Virus record (IMG/VR): IMGVR_UViG_3300027710_000105 | Span: 1 to 28,434 of that record | Direction: 5' to 3' (one strand) | DNA: 28,434 bases | DNA from: a virus | Shown: piece after piece, positions 1 through 5,676 of the stretch | How positions within the stretch are numbered: the stretch's first letter is position 1 | How the letters are laid out: each line of letters begins with the position of its first letter | The notes under the pieces: generated by a model | Told to the model about the DNA's origin: nothing | Database searches by the model: none | What the model saw: the letters and a program-made list of their open reading frames with translations, nothing else | Program-made: the position numbers and the translations under genes

Positions 1-127
1 CAATCATTTGGATTGCTAGTCCTCGGTATGCGGCCTGTGTTCGGTCTGTGATGTAGGTTTGATACAGCAACCCCATAGCCTCACGGGCTTTAAGTAGATT
101 GAGTTCGTAGACGTTAGGTTCGTTCAT
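1..127 (-). CDS. Small phage protein, 3' part outside window
   Basis: An open frame starts at ATG 127 behind a good ribosome-binding site (AAAGGGGAT, about 8 nt upstream) and stays open to the window edge, giving at least 42 residues (begins MNEPNVYELN). It contains an AREAMGLLYQTY stretch that is probably helical. It starts 3 nt after the stop of the gene at 131-316, as the next member of the same minus-strand operon. Its MNE start and operon position resemble the HFGV family, but the C-terminus that defines that family is not visible. Function unknown. Confidence 0.65.
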   Translation of the reverse strand, partial: MNEPNVYELNLLKAREAMGLLYQTYITDRTQAAYRGLAIQMI

Positions 128-130
128 ATC

Positions 131-316
131 TTATCCCCTTTGCGGTTCTTGACAATATTTTTCATCTAGTTGATTGATGTTGGTAAGTCCCATTCTCAAC
201 CAAAGTCGTTCTCGAATAGTCAACCAATGCGGTGTTCCATCACGGCAAAACAACAACGGTCCATCAATGTGATTCCATTTGATATGTGGTTTGCTATCTG
301 CTGGATATTGTATCAT
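131..316 (-). CDS. Hypothetical protein, 61 aa
   Basis: Short soluble protein rich in Trp, His and Arg (TPHWLTIRERLWLRMGL). Its ATG overlaps the TGA of the preceding gene in an ATGA junction, so translation is probably coupled. No domain recognised. Gene reality is supported by the chain of ATGA overlaps and by the operon reading frame, not by homology. Confidence 0.6.
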   Translation of the reverse strand: MIQYPADSKPHIKWNHIDGPLLFCRDGTPHWLTIRERLWLRMGLTNINQLDEKYCQEPQRG

Positions 317-522
317 TCTTCAACTCCGAAATGTTCTTTTGCCGCAATGCCCCATACACCAGATTGATTCATTGCGGGATCAGACTCGGCTATCCATTCA
401 CCTCCAACTTGTTCATTAGGTGAATCAAACATAATAAAGGTGTCGCCAGACTTTAATTCATTGAGTCGGATAGTTGTCCATTCTGACTCATCTTTTCTTT
501 TGACTATACGCAGTTCGTTCAT
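313..522 (-). CDS. HFGV-family small protein, 69 aa
   Basis: Ends in KEHFGVEE, the C-terminal signature shared by six small proteins in the first 2.4 kb. The N-terminal half differs from the others: it has an RIVKRKDESEW start and a GDTFIMFDSPNEQVGGEW segment suggestive of a small beta fold, and lacks the usual AELIVKEC helix. It may be a fusion of another domain to the family tail. It overlaps the upstream 34-aa membrane protein gene by ATGA. Similar tails occur in many uncultured phage genomes (established pattern); function is unknown. Confidence 0.65.
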   Translation of the reverse strand: MNELRIVKRKDESEWTTIRLNELKSGDTFIMFDSPNEQVGGEWIAESDPAMNQSGVWGIAAKEHFGVEE

Positions 523-623
523 TCGAAACCTCGCTCAATATGAGCCTGCGAAGACAAATCTAACCAACAAGCGGCTCCAATACAAGCCACCCATACAAAT
601 AAAACAAGTAACCAATATGTCAT
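519..623 (-). CDS. Tiny single-pass membrane protein, 34 aa
   Basis: ATG at 623 overlaps the TGA of the preceding HFGV-family gene, and its own TGA overlaps the ATG of the next gene, so both ends are ATGA junctions. The peptide is MTYWLLVLFVWVACIGAACW followed by LDLSSQAHIERGFE: one hydrophobic helix of about 18 residues, then a short charged tail. It is probably an inner-membrane small protein. Function unknown. The double overlap is the main reason to believe it. Confidence 0.65.
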   Translation of the reverse strand: MTYWLLVLFVWVACIGAACWLDLSSQAHIERGFE

Positions 624-823
624 TCTTCAACTCCAAAGTGTTCGGCAATCATGTTATCAACATAGCAGTTGCCACCTCTGTTTTGATATTCCTTAGCTAC
701 CTGCATACATTCTTTCACAATCAACTCAGTGTACCGAGCCAAAAATTCATCAGGGATGTTCCAAGCACCGGACAAGTCTGCTAGAGCCAAGTCAGCGAGT
801 TCGTGTAGTTTCTGTTGGTTCAT
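620..823 (-). CDS. HFGV-family small protein, 67 aa
   Basis: Typical family layout: N-terminal MNQQKLHELADLAL helix, central YTELIVKECMQVAKEY helix with the conserved LIVKEC core, a loop, and the tail IAEHFGVEE. Start ATG 823 has CAAGGAGAA upstream. It is the first gene after the sigma70 promoter at 856-884, so it heads an early operon running down to the left edge. The family has no assigned function. The conserved tail could be a protein-docking peptide (inference). Confidence 0.75.
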   Translation of the reverse strand: MNQQKLHELADLALADLSGAWNIPDEFLARYTELIVKECMQVAKEYQNRGGNCYVDNMIAEHFGVEE

Positions 824-855
824 CTTATTTCTCCTTGTGTGTTTAAGATGTATTA

Positions 856-884
856 ATTATACAATGCTTTTGATTTCTGTGTAA
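856..884 (-). promoter_or_regulatory. Sigma70 promoter, copy 1 of a duplicated module
   Basis: Minus-strand -35 TTACAC (884-879), 17-nt spacer, -10 TATAAT (861-856). Immediately upstream is a CTACTA-TTTT-TAGTAG hairpin (885-900). The whole module, hairpin plus promoter plus leader, is nearly identical to that at 1670-1710. Drives the operon starting at 823. Confidence 0.8.
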
Positions 885-906
885 CTACTAAAAATAGTAG
901 GTTTGT

Positions 907-1128
907 TCATTCTTCGACTCCGAAATGTTGTTTAATCTGTTCACTAATCATACGACCAGTCCAAGCAGGATGTTCTTCACAAGTCACTAACATTTCCCTA
1001 ACAATTAACTCGGCGAACTTCGCCAACTTGGCCATCAACTCTGGATCGTCGATGACGTAAGAGTCGTCAAGGACTCGTTTGTTGATAAATTCAGCCTGGA
1101 ATGCTTGTTCTAAAATTCGTTCGTTCAT
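907..1128 (-). CDS. HFGV-family small protein, 73 aa
   Basis: An open frame extends upstream to 1149, but ATG 1128 follows AAAGGAAAC at normal spacing and gives the family-typical start MNERILEQAF. Contains KFAELIVREM and the tail IKQHFGVEE. It ends just before the duplicated hairpin-promoter module. Acidic, soluble, unknown function. Confidence 0.75.
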   Translation of the reverse strand: MNERILEQAFQAEFINKRVLDDSYVIDDPELMAKLAKFAELIVREMLVTCEEHPAWTGRMISEQIKQHFGVEE

Positions 1129-1138
1129 TTTGTTTCCT

Positions 1139-1315
1139 TTAGAATTCACAAATCACACTGGCTTGATCCAGTGCTTCATCTTTGGACGAAAACGGTTCGC
1201 TCACTGTGGTCCAGTTGTCACTATTCTCATCTTGGCGAGTTTGAACATACCAGTCTCTGTGTTGTTTAATGACACGAACCAAAGGAACACCAGTGATTGT
1301 TACGATATTTTTCAT
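1139..1315 (-). CDS. Hypothetical protein, 58 aa
   Basis: Begins MKNIVTITGVPLVRVIKQHR and continues DWYVQTRQDENSDNW and SKDEALDQASVICEF. The pattern of a beta-rich start, WYVQ strand and a final EALDQA helix resembles small phage beta-beta-alpha proteins of unknown role. Ribosome-binding site CAGGAG lies 7 nt before ATG 1315. It is the first gene after the consensus promoter at 1348-1376, and its stop is 11 nt before the start of the next HFGV gene. Confidence 0.7.
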   Translation of the reverse strand: MKNIVTITGVPLVRVIKQHRDWYVQTRQDENSDNWTTVSEPFSSKDEALDQASVICEF

Positions 1316-1347
1316 TTCTAACTCCTGTTTTGTTGCTGTATGTGTGT

Positions 1348-1376
1348 ATTATAACATTGAATCAATTATTTGTCAA
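1348..1376 (-). promoter_or_regulatory. Sigma70 promoter, perfect consensus
   Basis: -35 TTGACA (1376-1371), 17-nt spacer, -10 TATAAT (1353-1348). The -35 box overlaps the last codons and stop of the upstream gene (1366-1638). Drives 1139-1315 and the operon beyond. Confidence 0.9.
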
Positions 1377-1638
1377 CCTTTTTAACATAGACAGTGCGAC
1401 CTTCCAGTCTTTTCGGATCGCTGTAATATGCTCGTTCCTTGGTGTCATCAAACCACCCAGTTTGTTTGGGAATATCGATCCTACGCCATTGATGCAATTC
1501 AACATATTCGGGTTGTTGAGTGGAGTTCTTTTCCCGCGGATCTATCTCACCGTTGAACCCGCCATCGGCAGTTTCGGTAATTACGCCCCAACTGATATCA
1601 GGTGATGTGGGTTTTGTTTGTTGGTTGTGTTCGTTCAT
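1366..1638 (-). CDS. Hypothetical protein, 90 aa
   Basis: Begins MNEHNQQTKPTSPDISWGVI; has a Trp/Arg-rich centre (YVELHQWRRIDIP) and a basic C-terminus (LEGRTVYVKKVDK). ATG 1638 follows AAAGGAAATTGA, and the gene is first after the duplicated promoter at 1670-1698. No family recognised. The DNA of its last four codons doubles as the -35 region of the next promoter. Confidence 0.7.
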   Translation of the reverse strand: MNEHNQQTKPTSPDISWGVITETADGGFNGEIDPREKNSTQQPEYVELHQWRRIDIPKQTGWFDDTKERAYYSDPKRLEGRTVYVKKVDK

Positions 1639-1669
1639 TTCAATTTCCTTTTGTGTTTAAGATGTGTTA

Positions 1670-1698
1670 ATTATACAATGTTTTTGATTTCTGTGTAA
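1670..1698 (-). promoter_or_regulatory. Sigma70 promoter, copy 2 of a duplicated module
   Basis: -35 TTACAC (1698-1693), 17-nt spacer, -10 TATAAT (1675-1670), preceded by the same CTACTA/TAGTAG hairpin as copy 1. About 70 bp around it match 836-905 almost base for base, an intragenomic duplication of hairpin plus promoter plus leader. Confidence 0.8.
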
Positions 1699-1720
1699 CT
1701 ACTAAAAATAGTAGGTTTGC

Positions 1721-1918
1721 TCATAGTTTAACTCCGAAATGTTGTTTTAATCTATCCGATAATGTCAAACCACGATAGTCATCATTCTCAATAAAAATAG
1801 CACACTCTTTCACAATCAACTCGGCAAAAATGAATTGAGGCAGTGGCTGATCGGATTCAGATTGATAATATCGGGAATTTGCCTCATCCCAAAGTTCCTT
1901 GATTCGCTGTTGATTCAT
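1721..1918 (-). CDS. HFGV-family small protein, 65 aa
   Basis: MNQQRIKELWDEAN start, FAELIVKECAIFIEN core and the variant tail LKQHFGVKL. ATG 1918 overlaps the stop of the preceding family member (ATGA), so the two are translationally coupled. Last gene before the duplicated hairpin-promoter module. Unknown function. Confidence 0.75.
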   Translation of the reverse strand: MNQQRIKELWDEANSRYYQSESDQPLPQFIFAELIVKECAIFIENDDYRGLTLSDRLKQHFGVKL

Positions 1919-2121
1919 TCTTTAACTCCGAAATGTTCTTTAACTGCTTTTTCAGCAAGTTCACCGTGTGGTGATAGATTGCGAGTCATTGCGGCACATT
2001 CTTTCACAATCAACTCGGCGAATTTTTCAAGTCGGTGTATTTCTGAATAATTTCCAAAGGTACCAGTTTTATCAACATCAAATCCACATTCATTGGCAAG
2101 TTTGGCTGTTTGTTCTTTCAT
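1915..2121 (-). CDS. HFGV-family small protein, 68 aa
   Basis: Starts MKEQTAKLANECGFDVDKTG, has the core KFAELIVKECAAM and the tail VKEHFGVKE. ATGA overlap at both ends with sister genes. The variable part between core and tail (TRNLSPHGELAEKA) differs from every sister, the usual pattern of this family: conserved helix and tail, divergent middle. Confidence 0.75.
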   Translation of the reverse strand: MKEQTAKLANECGFDVDKTGTFGNYSEIHRLEKFAELIVKECAAMTRNLSPHGELAEKAVKEHFGVKE

Positions 2122-2342
2122 TCTTCAACTCCGAAATGTTCTAATAGATCGATCCCGTATGGGCATCGAGATTCATCCTGGCGGTCAATCCAATCAGCAC
2201 ATTCCTTCGCAATCAATTCGGCGAACTTCTTAATATCGTCGTCTGATAGTTGAAGCTCTGTACGATAGTCGCCATGACCATAGCATACGCTACGTTTAGT
2301 TGCTCCAGCTTGTAGAGCAAGTTCTTTAATTCGTTCGTTCAT
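2118..2342 (-). CDS. HFGV-family small protein, 74 aa
   Basis: The frame is open further upstream, but ATG 2342 overlaps the TGA of the 31-aa membrane gene and gives MNERIKELALQAG, the family-typical start. Core KKFAELIAKECADWIDRQ, tail LLEHFGVEE. It has two extra Cys (SVCYGHGD, SRCPYG). The ATG is 5' of a weak ribosome-binding site, so coupling to the upstream gene probably drives initiation. Confidence 0.75.
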   Translation of the reverse strand: MNERIKELALQAGATKRSVCYGHGDYRTELQLSDDDIKKFAELIAKECADWIDRQDESRCPYGIDLLEHFGVEE

Positions 2343-2434
2343 TTCAGTAATCCCAAATAAGCTAGTGAGAATGCCACAACGTGAAACGCTAGGGCTGTGA
2401 CGGCCCATATGATTAAGCCAGTTCGTTTACTCAT
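2339..2434 (-). CDS. Tiny membrane protein, 31 aa
   Basis: MSKRTGLIIWAVTALAFHVV then AFSLAYLGLLK: a positively charged N-terminus followed by one long hydrophobic helix, so the N-terminus is likely cytoplasmic. Overlaps both neighbours by ATGA (2431-2434 and 2339-2342). Function unknown; same style as the 34-aa and 27-aa membrane peptides nearby. Confidence 0.65.
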   Translation of the reverse strand: MSKRTGLIIWAVTALAFHVVAFSLAYLGLLK

Positions 2435-2586
2435 TCCACTTCCTTCACCCAGTGATAATCGCCCATTGCTAACCACTCTTCATCCAGATATTCTGCACGG
2501 TCCCGAGCTTCTTGCTCGGTGTCGAAACACTCGCCACAGATGTCCAAGTGGGTGCCGTCTGGGCGCTTACGATAGATTTGCCACAT
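2431..2586 (-). CDS. Hypothetical protein, 51 aa
   Basis: MWQIYRKRPDGTHLDICGEC followed by FDTEQEARDRAEYLDEEW and a WVKEVE end. One beta strand, a CGEC pair and an acidic helix; the layout recalls small phage proteins of the DWYVQ...EALDQA type at 1139-1315. ATG lies directly after the TAA of the 27-aa gene (TAAATG), and its TGA overlaps the next ATG. Function unknown. Confidence 0.65.
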   Translation of the reverse strand: MWQIYRKRPDGTHLDICGECFDTEQEARDRAEYLDEEWLAMGDYHWVKEVE

Positions 2587-2670
2587 TTAGAATCCATCCT
2601 TGACGATGATTGCCAGGCCCATGATGATAACAGGCATGAGTACGATGATTAAATTAGTGATAGCGGTCAT
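2587..2670 (-). CDS. Tiny membrane protein, 27 aa
   Basis: MTAITNLIIVLMPVIIMGLA then IIVKDGF: almost entirely one transmembrane helix. ATG 2670 follows CAAAGGAATCA, a good ribosome-binding site, and is the first start after the promoter at 2701-2729. Heads an operon of two membrane peptides, a 51-aa protein and three HFGV genes. Confidence 0.65.
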   Translation of the reverse strand: MTAITNLIIVLMPVIIMGLAIIVKDGF

Positions 2671-2685
2671 ATTGATTCCTTTGTT

Positions 2686-2961
2686 TCAATCTATGTATAG
2701 ATTATATGCCCAAACTGAATTAAAGTCAACCTTTAATGTAGTCGAACAGGTGAACCTTATCGTAAGCATTTTTACTACAGGAAGATTGTTACGCCAAATT
2801 GCGAACTTTGTTATTAGCCGTTCAGTTTTGTCTAGTAAATTGTTTCCGATTACTGGAATAGGACTGATGATAAGTGCCAGTATTAACAAAAGTGTTACAA
2901 ATGGAATCATTGGAATGGTGATGGTCCAAAAGATAATATTCAATTTAAGTTTTGGACTCAT
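2686..2961 (-). CDS. Membrane protein, 91 aa
   Basis: N-terminal region has two hydrophobic stretches (NIIFWTITIPMIPFVTLLLI and LALIISPIPVIG), followed by a polar, basic tail. ATG 2961 overlaps the stop of the preceding gene (ATGA). Its 3' third overlaps the promoter at 2701-2729, so the tail may be poorly constrained. Unknown function. Confidence 0.6.
   Translation of the reverse strand: MSPKLKLNIIFWTITIPMIPFVTLLLILALIISPIPVIGNNLLDKTERLITKFAIWRNNLPVVKMLTIRFTCSTTLKVDFNSVWAYNLYID
2701..2729 (-). promoter_or_regulatory. Sigma70 promoter
   Basis: -35 TTGACT (2729-2724), 17-nt spacer, -10 TATAAT (2706-2701), located inside the 3' end of the membrane protein gene 2686-2961. Drives the operon that starts with the 27-aa gene. 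Confidence 0.85.
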
Positions 2962-3161
2962 ACCAGTTCTCCGGTTTCATCGTTGACACAGCCTAGATAG
3001 ACTGCCTCAACATATAATTTGATATCAGGTGTGTTGAACAACAAAATGAACTTGTCTGCCTGCTGTTTGGTTGTAAATTCTTTTTCAAGAAGGACCTTGT
3101 GCAGGTTAGGCTCACCGTTTTCTACGGGGTGGACATAAACGATGTGTACGAATTTGGTCAT
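2958..3161 (-). CDS. Hypothetical protein, 67 aa
   Basis: MTKFVHIVYVHPVENGEP then LLEKEFTTKQQADKFILLFN and YLGCVNDETGELV. Alternating strand-helix-strand pattern of a small alpha/beta protein. ATGA overlaps with both neighbours. No family recognised. Confidence 0.65.
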   Translation of the reverse strand: MTKFVHIVYVHPVENGEPNLHKVLLEKEFTTKQQADKFILLFNTPDIKLYVEAVYLGCVNDETGELV

Positions 3162-3304
3162 AGAATTATCTTGATAATGTAATCGTGCTTGATGTTGGCT
3201 TCCAGAAATTTCATTTTAGCATCATGCTTGTTTTCAGCAAGAACCTCAAAATGCTCTAATCCGGGCTTTTGATAAGACTTGTATACCACTAGGTATGTTG
3301 TCAT
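3158..3304 (-). CDS. Hypothetical protein, 48 aa
   Basis: An upstream extension to 3364 exists, but it overlaps the preceding gene. ATG 3304 follows TTGGGAGATAAA and gives MTTYLVVYKSYQKPGLEHFE, with a beta strand, then AENKHDAKMKFLEANIKHDY, then IIKIIL. Same small alpha/beta style as its neighbour. Unknown function. Confidence 0.65.
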   Translation of the reverse strand: MTTYLVVYKSYQKPGLEHFEVLAENKHDAKMKFLEANIKHDYIIKIIL

Positions 3305-3305
3305 T

Positions 3306-3509
3306 TTATCTCCCAATCGCTTCAATGCGCCCAAGGTATGCTCGGGCACCTGTAAGTTTAACATCTAACCGATCTAATGCTTCCGCATAGTATTGGTCAA
3401 TGTGTTTGGCGTGTGTAATCTTTCGTTCTTCCTCAGCGGCAAACTTAACATTGAAAATAGCATGTTCCACTAATAGAACTTGTTGCTTGGCTTTTTCTAG
3501 TTCAGTCAT
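3306..3509 (-). CDS. Hypothetical coiled-coil-like protein, 67 aa
   Basis: MTELEKAKQQVLLVEHAIFN onward is predicted to be almost wholly helical, rich in Glu, Lys, Ala and Leu, with heptad-like spacing of hydrophobics (VLLVEHAIFNVKF, EALDRLDVKLTGARAYLGRI). ATG overlaps the TAA of the gene upstream by one base (TAATG). Probably a small helical-bundle protein; no function assigned. Confidence 0.65.
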   Translation of the reverse strand: MTELEKAKQQVLLVEHAIFNVKFAAEEERKITHAKHIDQYYAEALDRLDVKLTGARAYLGRIEAIGR

Positions 3510-3838
3510 TACTTTACTCCGAATGTGTTAAGTGCTGGTTGCAATGTGTTAATCAATTCAGTCTCGCGGCTATGTGCAGGGCGCTTGCCACGCACAACTT
3601 CCAACTCACCGAATACAAAACGCTCGGCACCACGCTCACGCAATGCACGAGACAGGCCCCAATCTTTGTTCTCAGTCATGGCCCTTTGCATGTGCTTTTG
3701 CATACGACGGCGTAGTGTTTTGAAAACATTGCCTTTGAATTCCATAGCAGTCAGACCAATGTAGTACTCAAGTGTTACAACATCCTGGATGTAGTACAGA
3801 ATCTGATTGCGGTCACTGCGGCGTTTTCTTGAGTTCAT
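3509..3838 (-). CDS. GIY-YIG-like nuclease-fold protein, 109 aa
   Basis: Residues 14-30 (LYYIQDVVTLEYYIGLT) match the opening strands of the GIY-YIG fold. They are followed by a basic helix (RRRMQKHMQRAM), an ERGAERFVFGELE strand and a final RETELINTLQPALN, where the Glu is in the place of the family's metal-binding residue. A small domain near the usual 90-100 aa core. ATG 3838 is preferred over an upstream ATG because it directly follows the promoter: only 6 nt separate TATAAT from this ATG, so the mRNA should be leaderless. It may be a resident nuclease, since it lacks a late promoter and a DNA-binding tail. Confidence 0.7.
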   Translation of the reverse strand: MNSRKRRSDRNQILYYIQDVVTLEYYIGLTAMEFKGNVFKTLRRRMQKHMQRAMTENKDWGLSRALRERGAERFVFGELEVVRGKRPAHSRETELINTLQPALNTFGVK

Positions 3839-3844
3839 GCATGA

Positions 3845-3873
3845 ATTATAGCACCAAATCCATTTATTGTCAA
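3845..3873 (-). promoter_or_regulatory. Sigma70 promoter giving a leaderless mRNA
   Basis: -35 TTGACA (3873-3868), 17-nt spacer, -10 TATAAT (3850-3845). The start codon at 3838 begins 7 nt after the -10 box, where transcription normally starts. The promoter shares the CAATAAATGG extension of the -35 with those at 4295 and 20269. Confidence 0.85.
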
Positions 3874-3896
3874 ATTTGGGCATATAGCACTTTAGA

Positions 3897-4106
3897 TTAC
3901 TTTTCTGTAACAGTGTAGTTTAGGCGGTTAAACCCAACATACGGAGACGAACCGTAACCTGCAAATACTTTGCTGTTGAGTACTAAAGTAGCAGTTCCCT
4001 TACGGGACATTTTTTCTGCTAAACGGTACCAGTGTGATCCTTCGGTCATTCGGGAATGACCTGAAGCAGACTGTCTAACCAAAACATCAAATGTGAATGA
4101 ACGCAT
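3897..4106 (-). CDS. Hypothetical protein, 69 aa
   Basis: MRSFTFDVLVRQSASGHSRM, then WYRLAEKMSRKGTATLVLNS and KVFAGYGSSPYVGFNRLNYT. Basic, beta-rich and Gly/Ser-rich; could bind nucleic acid, but no motif proves it. Good ribosome-binding site TAAGGAG before ATG 4106, and it sits downstream of the 47-aa gene in the same operon. Confidence 0.65.
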   Translation of the reverse strand: MRSFTFDVLVRQSASGHSRMTEGSHWYRLAEKMSRKGTATLVLNSKVFAGYGSSPYVGFNRLNYTVTEK

Positions 4107-4121
4107 TTTAATACTCCTTAC

Positions 4122-4265
4122 TTAATCCAAAAATATCACGCGACCGTCTTGTACTTCAACTTCACCGCTCATGTCGCCCAAATATTCGCCGCCGTTCTGA
4201 GAAACCATTATTTCAGATTCCCCGTCCAATTGGGACAACAATTCTATCAATTCACGAACTAACAT
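4122..4265 (-). CDS. Hypothetical acidic protein, 47 aa
   Basis: ATG 4265 has AAAAGGTAAAGAAA upstream and follows a leader from the promoter at 4295-4323. Peptide MLVRELIELLSQLDGESEIM then VSQNGGEYLGDMSGEVEV. An N-terminal LxELIELLSQLD helix followed by a beta hairpin is a common small-phage-protein layout of unknown function. Confidence 0.7.
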   Translation of the reverse strand: MLVRELIELLSQLDGESEIMVSQNGGEYLGDMSGEVEVQDGRVIFLD

Positions 4266-4294
4266 TTTCTTTACCTTTTCTTTACTATGTCCAT

Positions 4295-4323
4295 AGTATA
4301 GCAGGTTACCCATTTATTGTCAA
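4295..4323 (-). promoter_or_regulatory. Sigma70 promoter
   Basis: -35 TTGACA (4323-4318), 17-nt spacer, -10 TATACT (4300-4295), driving 4122-4265 and 3897-4106. The roughly 120 nt upstream (4324-4441) hold no gene I can support. Confidence 0.85.
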
Positions 4324-4441
4324 ATTTCGGTGAATTCGCTAGTTGTCAGTCAGTAGTTAGTCCTGAATAAAGTATCGGTCCTAGAGTCCCTGAGGTAGTA
4401 AAATGAGTACTTTAGTTTCAGAAAAATGTAACTAAAAAGTA

Positions 4442-4840
4442 TTACCACAATTGCGGTTCATGAGTTGGTACATCTTTCAGAATCATGAGAATTTCAGTTT
4501 GCTCAGTGTAAACCAATCCCACAGCTTCCAATATATCGCGGCGTTCTTCTACTGGAGTTTTCAACCACGCATCAACTACTTCATAAGACCCGTGAGTAGT
4601 GCCATTGACCAGATGATTCATGATCCACGATACTGTTTTCTTCAATGCAACTATTGTATTTGCAGGATGACTTCCACTTATTGCCGACATAAAATCATTT
4701 GCAAGTACAGCATTCCAGAAGCCACCGGGATGAAACCCGTGAACAAGATAGTTGAAAATAGGATCAGCGTATTCTCTAGGAATTTCGTATTGAGCGAAGG
4801 TTCCCATAAATTTGTTTTTACTATGTGTTGTCAACTTCAT
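4442..4840 (-). CDS. Conserved phage protein of unknown function, 132 aa
   Basis: Contains HGFHPGGFWNAVLANDFMSA and HPANTIVALKKTVSWIMNHL, a sequence type I recognise from many phage genomes: (F/Y)xxGxxPGGFxxAxLANDFxxAxxxAHPAN, annotated only as hypothetical. The first 25 residues (KNKFMGTFAQYEIPREYADP) fit the same family. ATG 4840 overlaps the stop of the TOPRIM gene (ATGA), so the two are co-translated, hinting at a role alongside DNA metabolism (inference). Confidence 0.8.
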   Translation of the reverse strand: MKLTTHSKNKFMGTFAQYEIPREYADPIFNYLVHGFHPGGFWNAVLANDFMSAISGSHPANTIVALKKTVSWIMNHLVNGTTHGSYEVVDAWLKTPVEERRDILEAVGLVYTEQTEILMILKDVPTHEPQLW

Positions 4841-5358
4841 ACAAACCTCGCTACCAGATTGTTTACAAATTCGTCCGAGCTATCACCTAGATCGTGGTCT
4901 TCACAGAATACTGCAACATCACCAAACTTAGCGAGTTTACGACCTGCATCATCGTTATCACAGACTGCGACAACTTTGCGGTTCAGCATTGTTAACCAGT
5001 TACTCAAGTCCTTACCTGTGTTGTTGCTTAATACTGCAAGGGCACTCACACCTTTAGCTGTCAATCGTGCGGCATCAAACACACCCTCACACACAAAAAC
5101 AACATTCGGTGTCAAGTGCAAACTTTCTACTCCCCAAACACCCAGTGTAGGTTGCTTGCGATAAGTGAAATACTTGCCCGATTTTGGATTGTTGTTAGGT
5201 TTCTTCTCACCGAACCGACGGTACTGCTGGTATCCACAAAAATTTCCCGACAAGTTCCACAGGTAAAAAGTGGCAACATCGTTCTCAAGATCCAGCACAG
5301 GACGATGGAGTTCAAGATCCAAATGTCGCTTTTTCAGATGTTCAACTAATGTTTCCAT
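4837..5358 (-). CDS. TOPRIM-domain protein (primase-like), 173 aa
   Basis: Residues 85-165 carry the TOPRIM core: VVFVCEGVFDAARL (strand then the catalytic-type Glu91-Gly92), a Gly-Val-Ser-Ala-Leu-Ala strand, KVVAVCDNDDAGRK (DxD at 134-136), and EDHDLGDSSDEFVNNL. The N-terminal 80 residues hold Tyr/Arg-rich strands. Compared with full primases it lacks a helicase and has no obvious zinc finger, so it may be a free-standing TOPRIM accessory of replication or repair. ATG 5358 lies 6 nt after the -10 box at 5365, so this mRNA too should be leaderless. Confidence 0.8.
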   Translation of the reverse strand: METLVEHLKKRHLDLELHRPVLDLENDVATFYLWNLSGNFCGYQQYRRFGEKKPNNNPKSGKYFTYRKQPTLGVWGVESLHLTPNVVFVCEGVFDAARLTAKGVSALAVLSNNTGKDLSNWLTMLNRKVVAVCDNDDAGRKLAKFGDVAVFCEDHDLGDSSDEFVNNLVARFV

Positions 5359-5364
5359 GCCTCA

Positions 5365-5393
5365 ATTATAAACCCAAACTGATTATTAGTCAA
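5365..5393 (-). promoter_or_regulatory. Sigma70 promoter giving a leaderless mRNA
   Basis: -35 TTGACT (5393-5388), 17-nt spacer, -10 TATAAT (5370-5365), then GAGGC-type bases and ATG 5358. The GAGG just before ATG would lie upstream of the predicted +1 and so would not be in the transcript. Confidence 0.85.
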
Positions 5394-5415
5394 GTTTGGT
5401 GGTGTAGTACTTTAG

Positions 5416-5604
5416 TTACACTTTTGTGATTTCTGCGCGCCAGTAGCACTCTCGGCTTCCGCCTGTTTCCCAGTGAGCTTTATAGGCTTTAGCTTCTTCT
5501 AGGGTAGTGTAATACCTAGTGTCATCAGGGTCAACTCGTTGCACACCGCACTCATATTCAGTGACAGTGACTTTATAAACACCAGTTAGTTTGACTTCTG
5601 CCAT
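5416..5604 (-). CDS. Hypothetical protein, 62 aa
   Basis: MAEVKLTGVYKVTVTEYECG, then RYYTTLEEAKAYKAHWETGG and CYWRAEITKV. A beta strand, a TLEEAKAYK helix and a closing WRAEI strand form a compact beta-alpha-beta unit common among phage small proteins. Strong ribosome-binding site AAAGGAAG, and first gene after the promoter at 5646-5674. Unknown function. Confidence 0.75.
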   Translation of the reverse strand: MAEVKLTGVYKVTVTEYECGVQRVDPDDTRYYTTLEEAKAYKAHWETGGSRECYWRAEITKV

Positions 5605-5645
5605 ATCGTCTTCCTTTCTCGGGGGTTGCTATCTACTGTAACTAC

Positions 5646-5674
5646 AGTTTAACAGAGAAAGGATTTATTGTCAA
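5646..5674 (-). promoter_or_regulatory. Sigma70 promoter
   Basis: -35 TTGACA (5674-5669), 17-nt spacer, -10 TAAACT (5651-5646). Serves 5416-5604 with a leader of about 35 nt. Confidence 0.75.
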
Positions 5675-5676
5675 GT

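Noticed and set aside
440-784. 114-codon plus-strand open frame in the left block
   Set aside because: It is antisense to three overlapping, ATGA-linked minus-strand genes, one with a good ribosome-binding site, and has no such site or promoter itself.
4451-5164. 237-codon plus-strand open frame
   Set aside because: Antisense to the conserved 132-aa protein and the TOPRIM gene, both recognisable by motifs.
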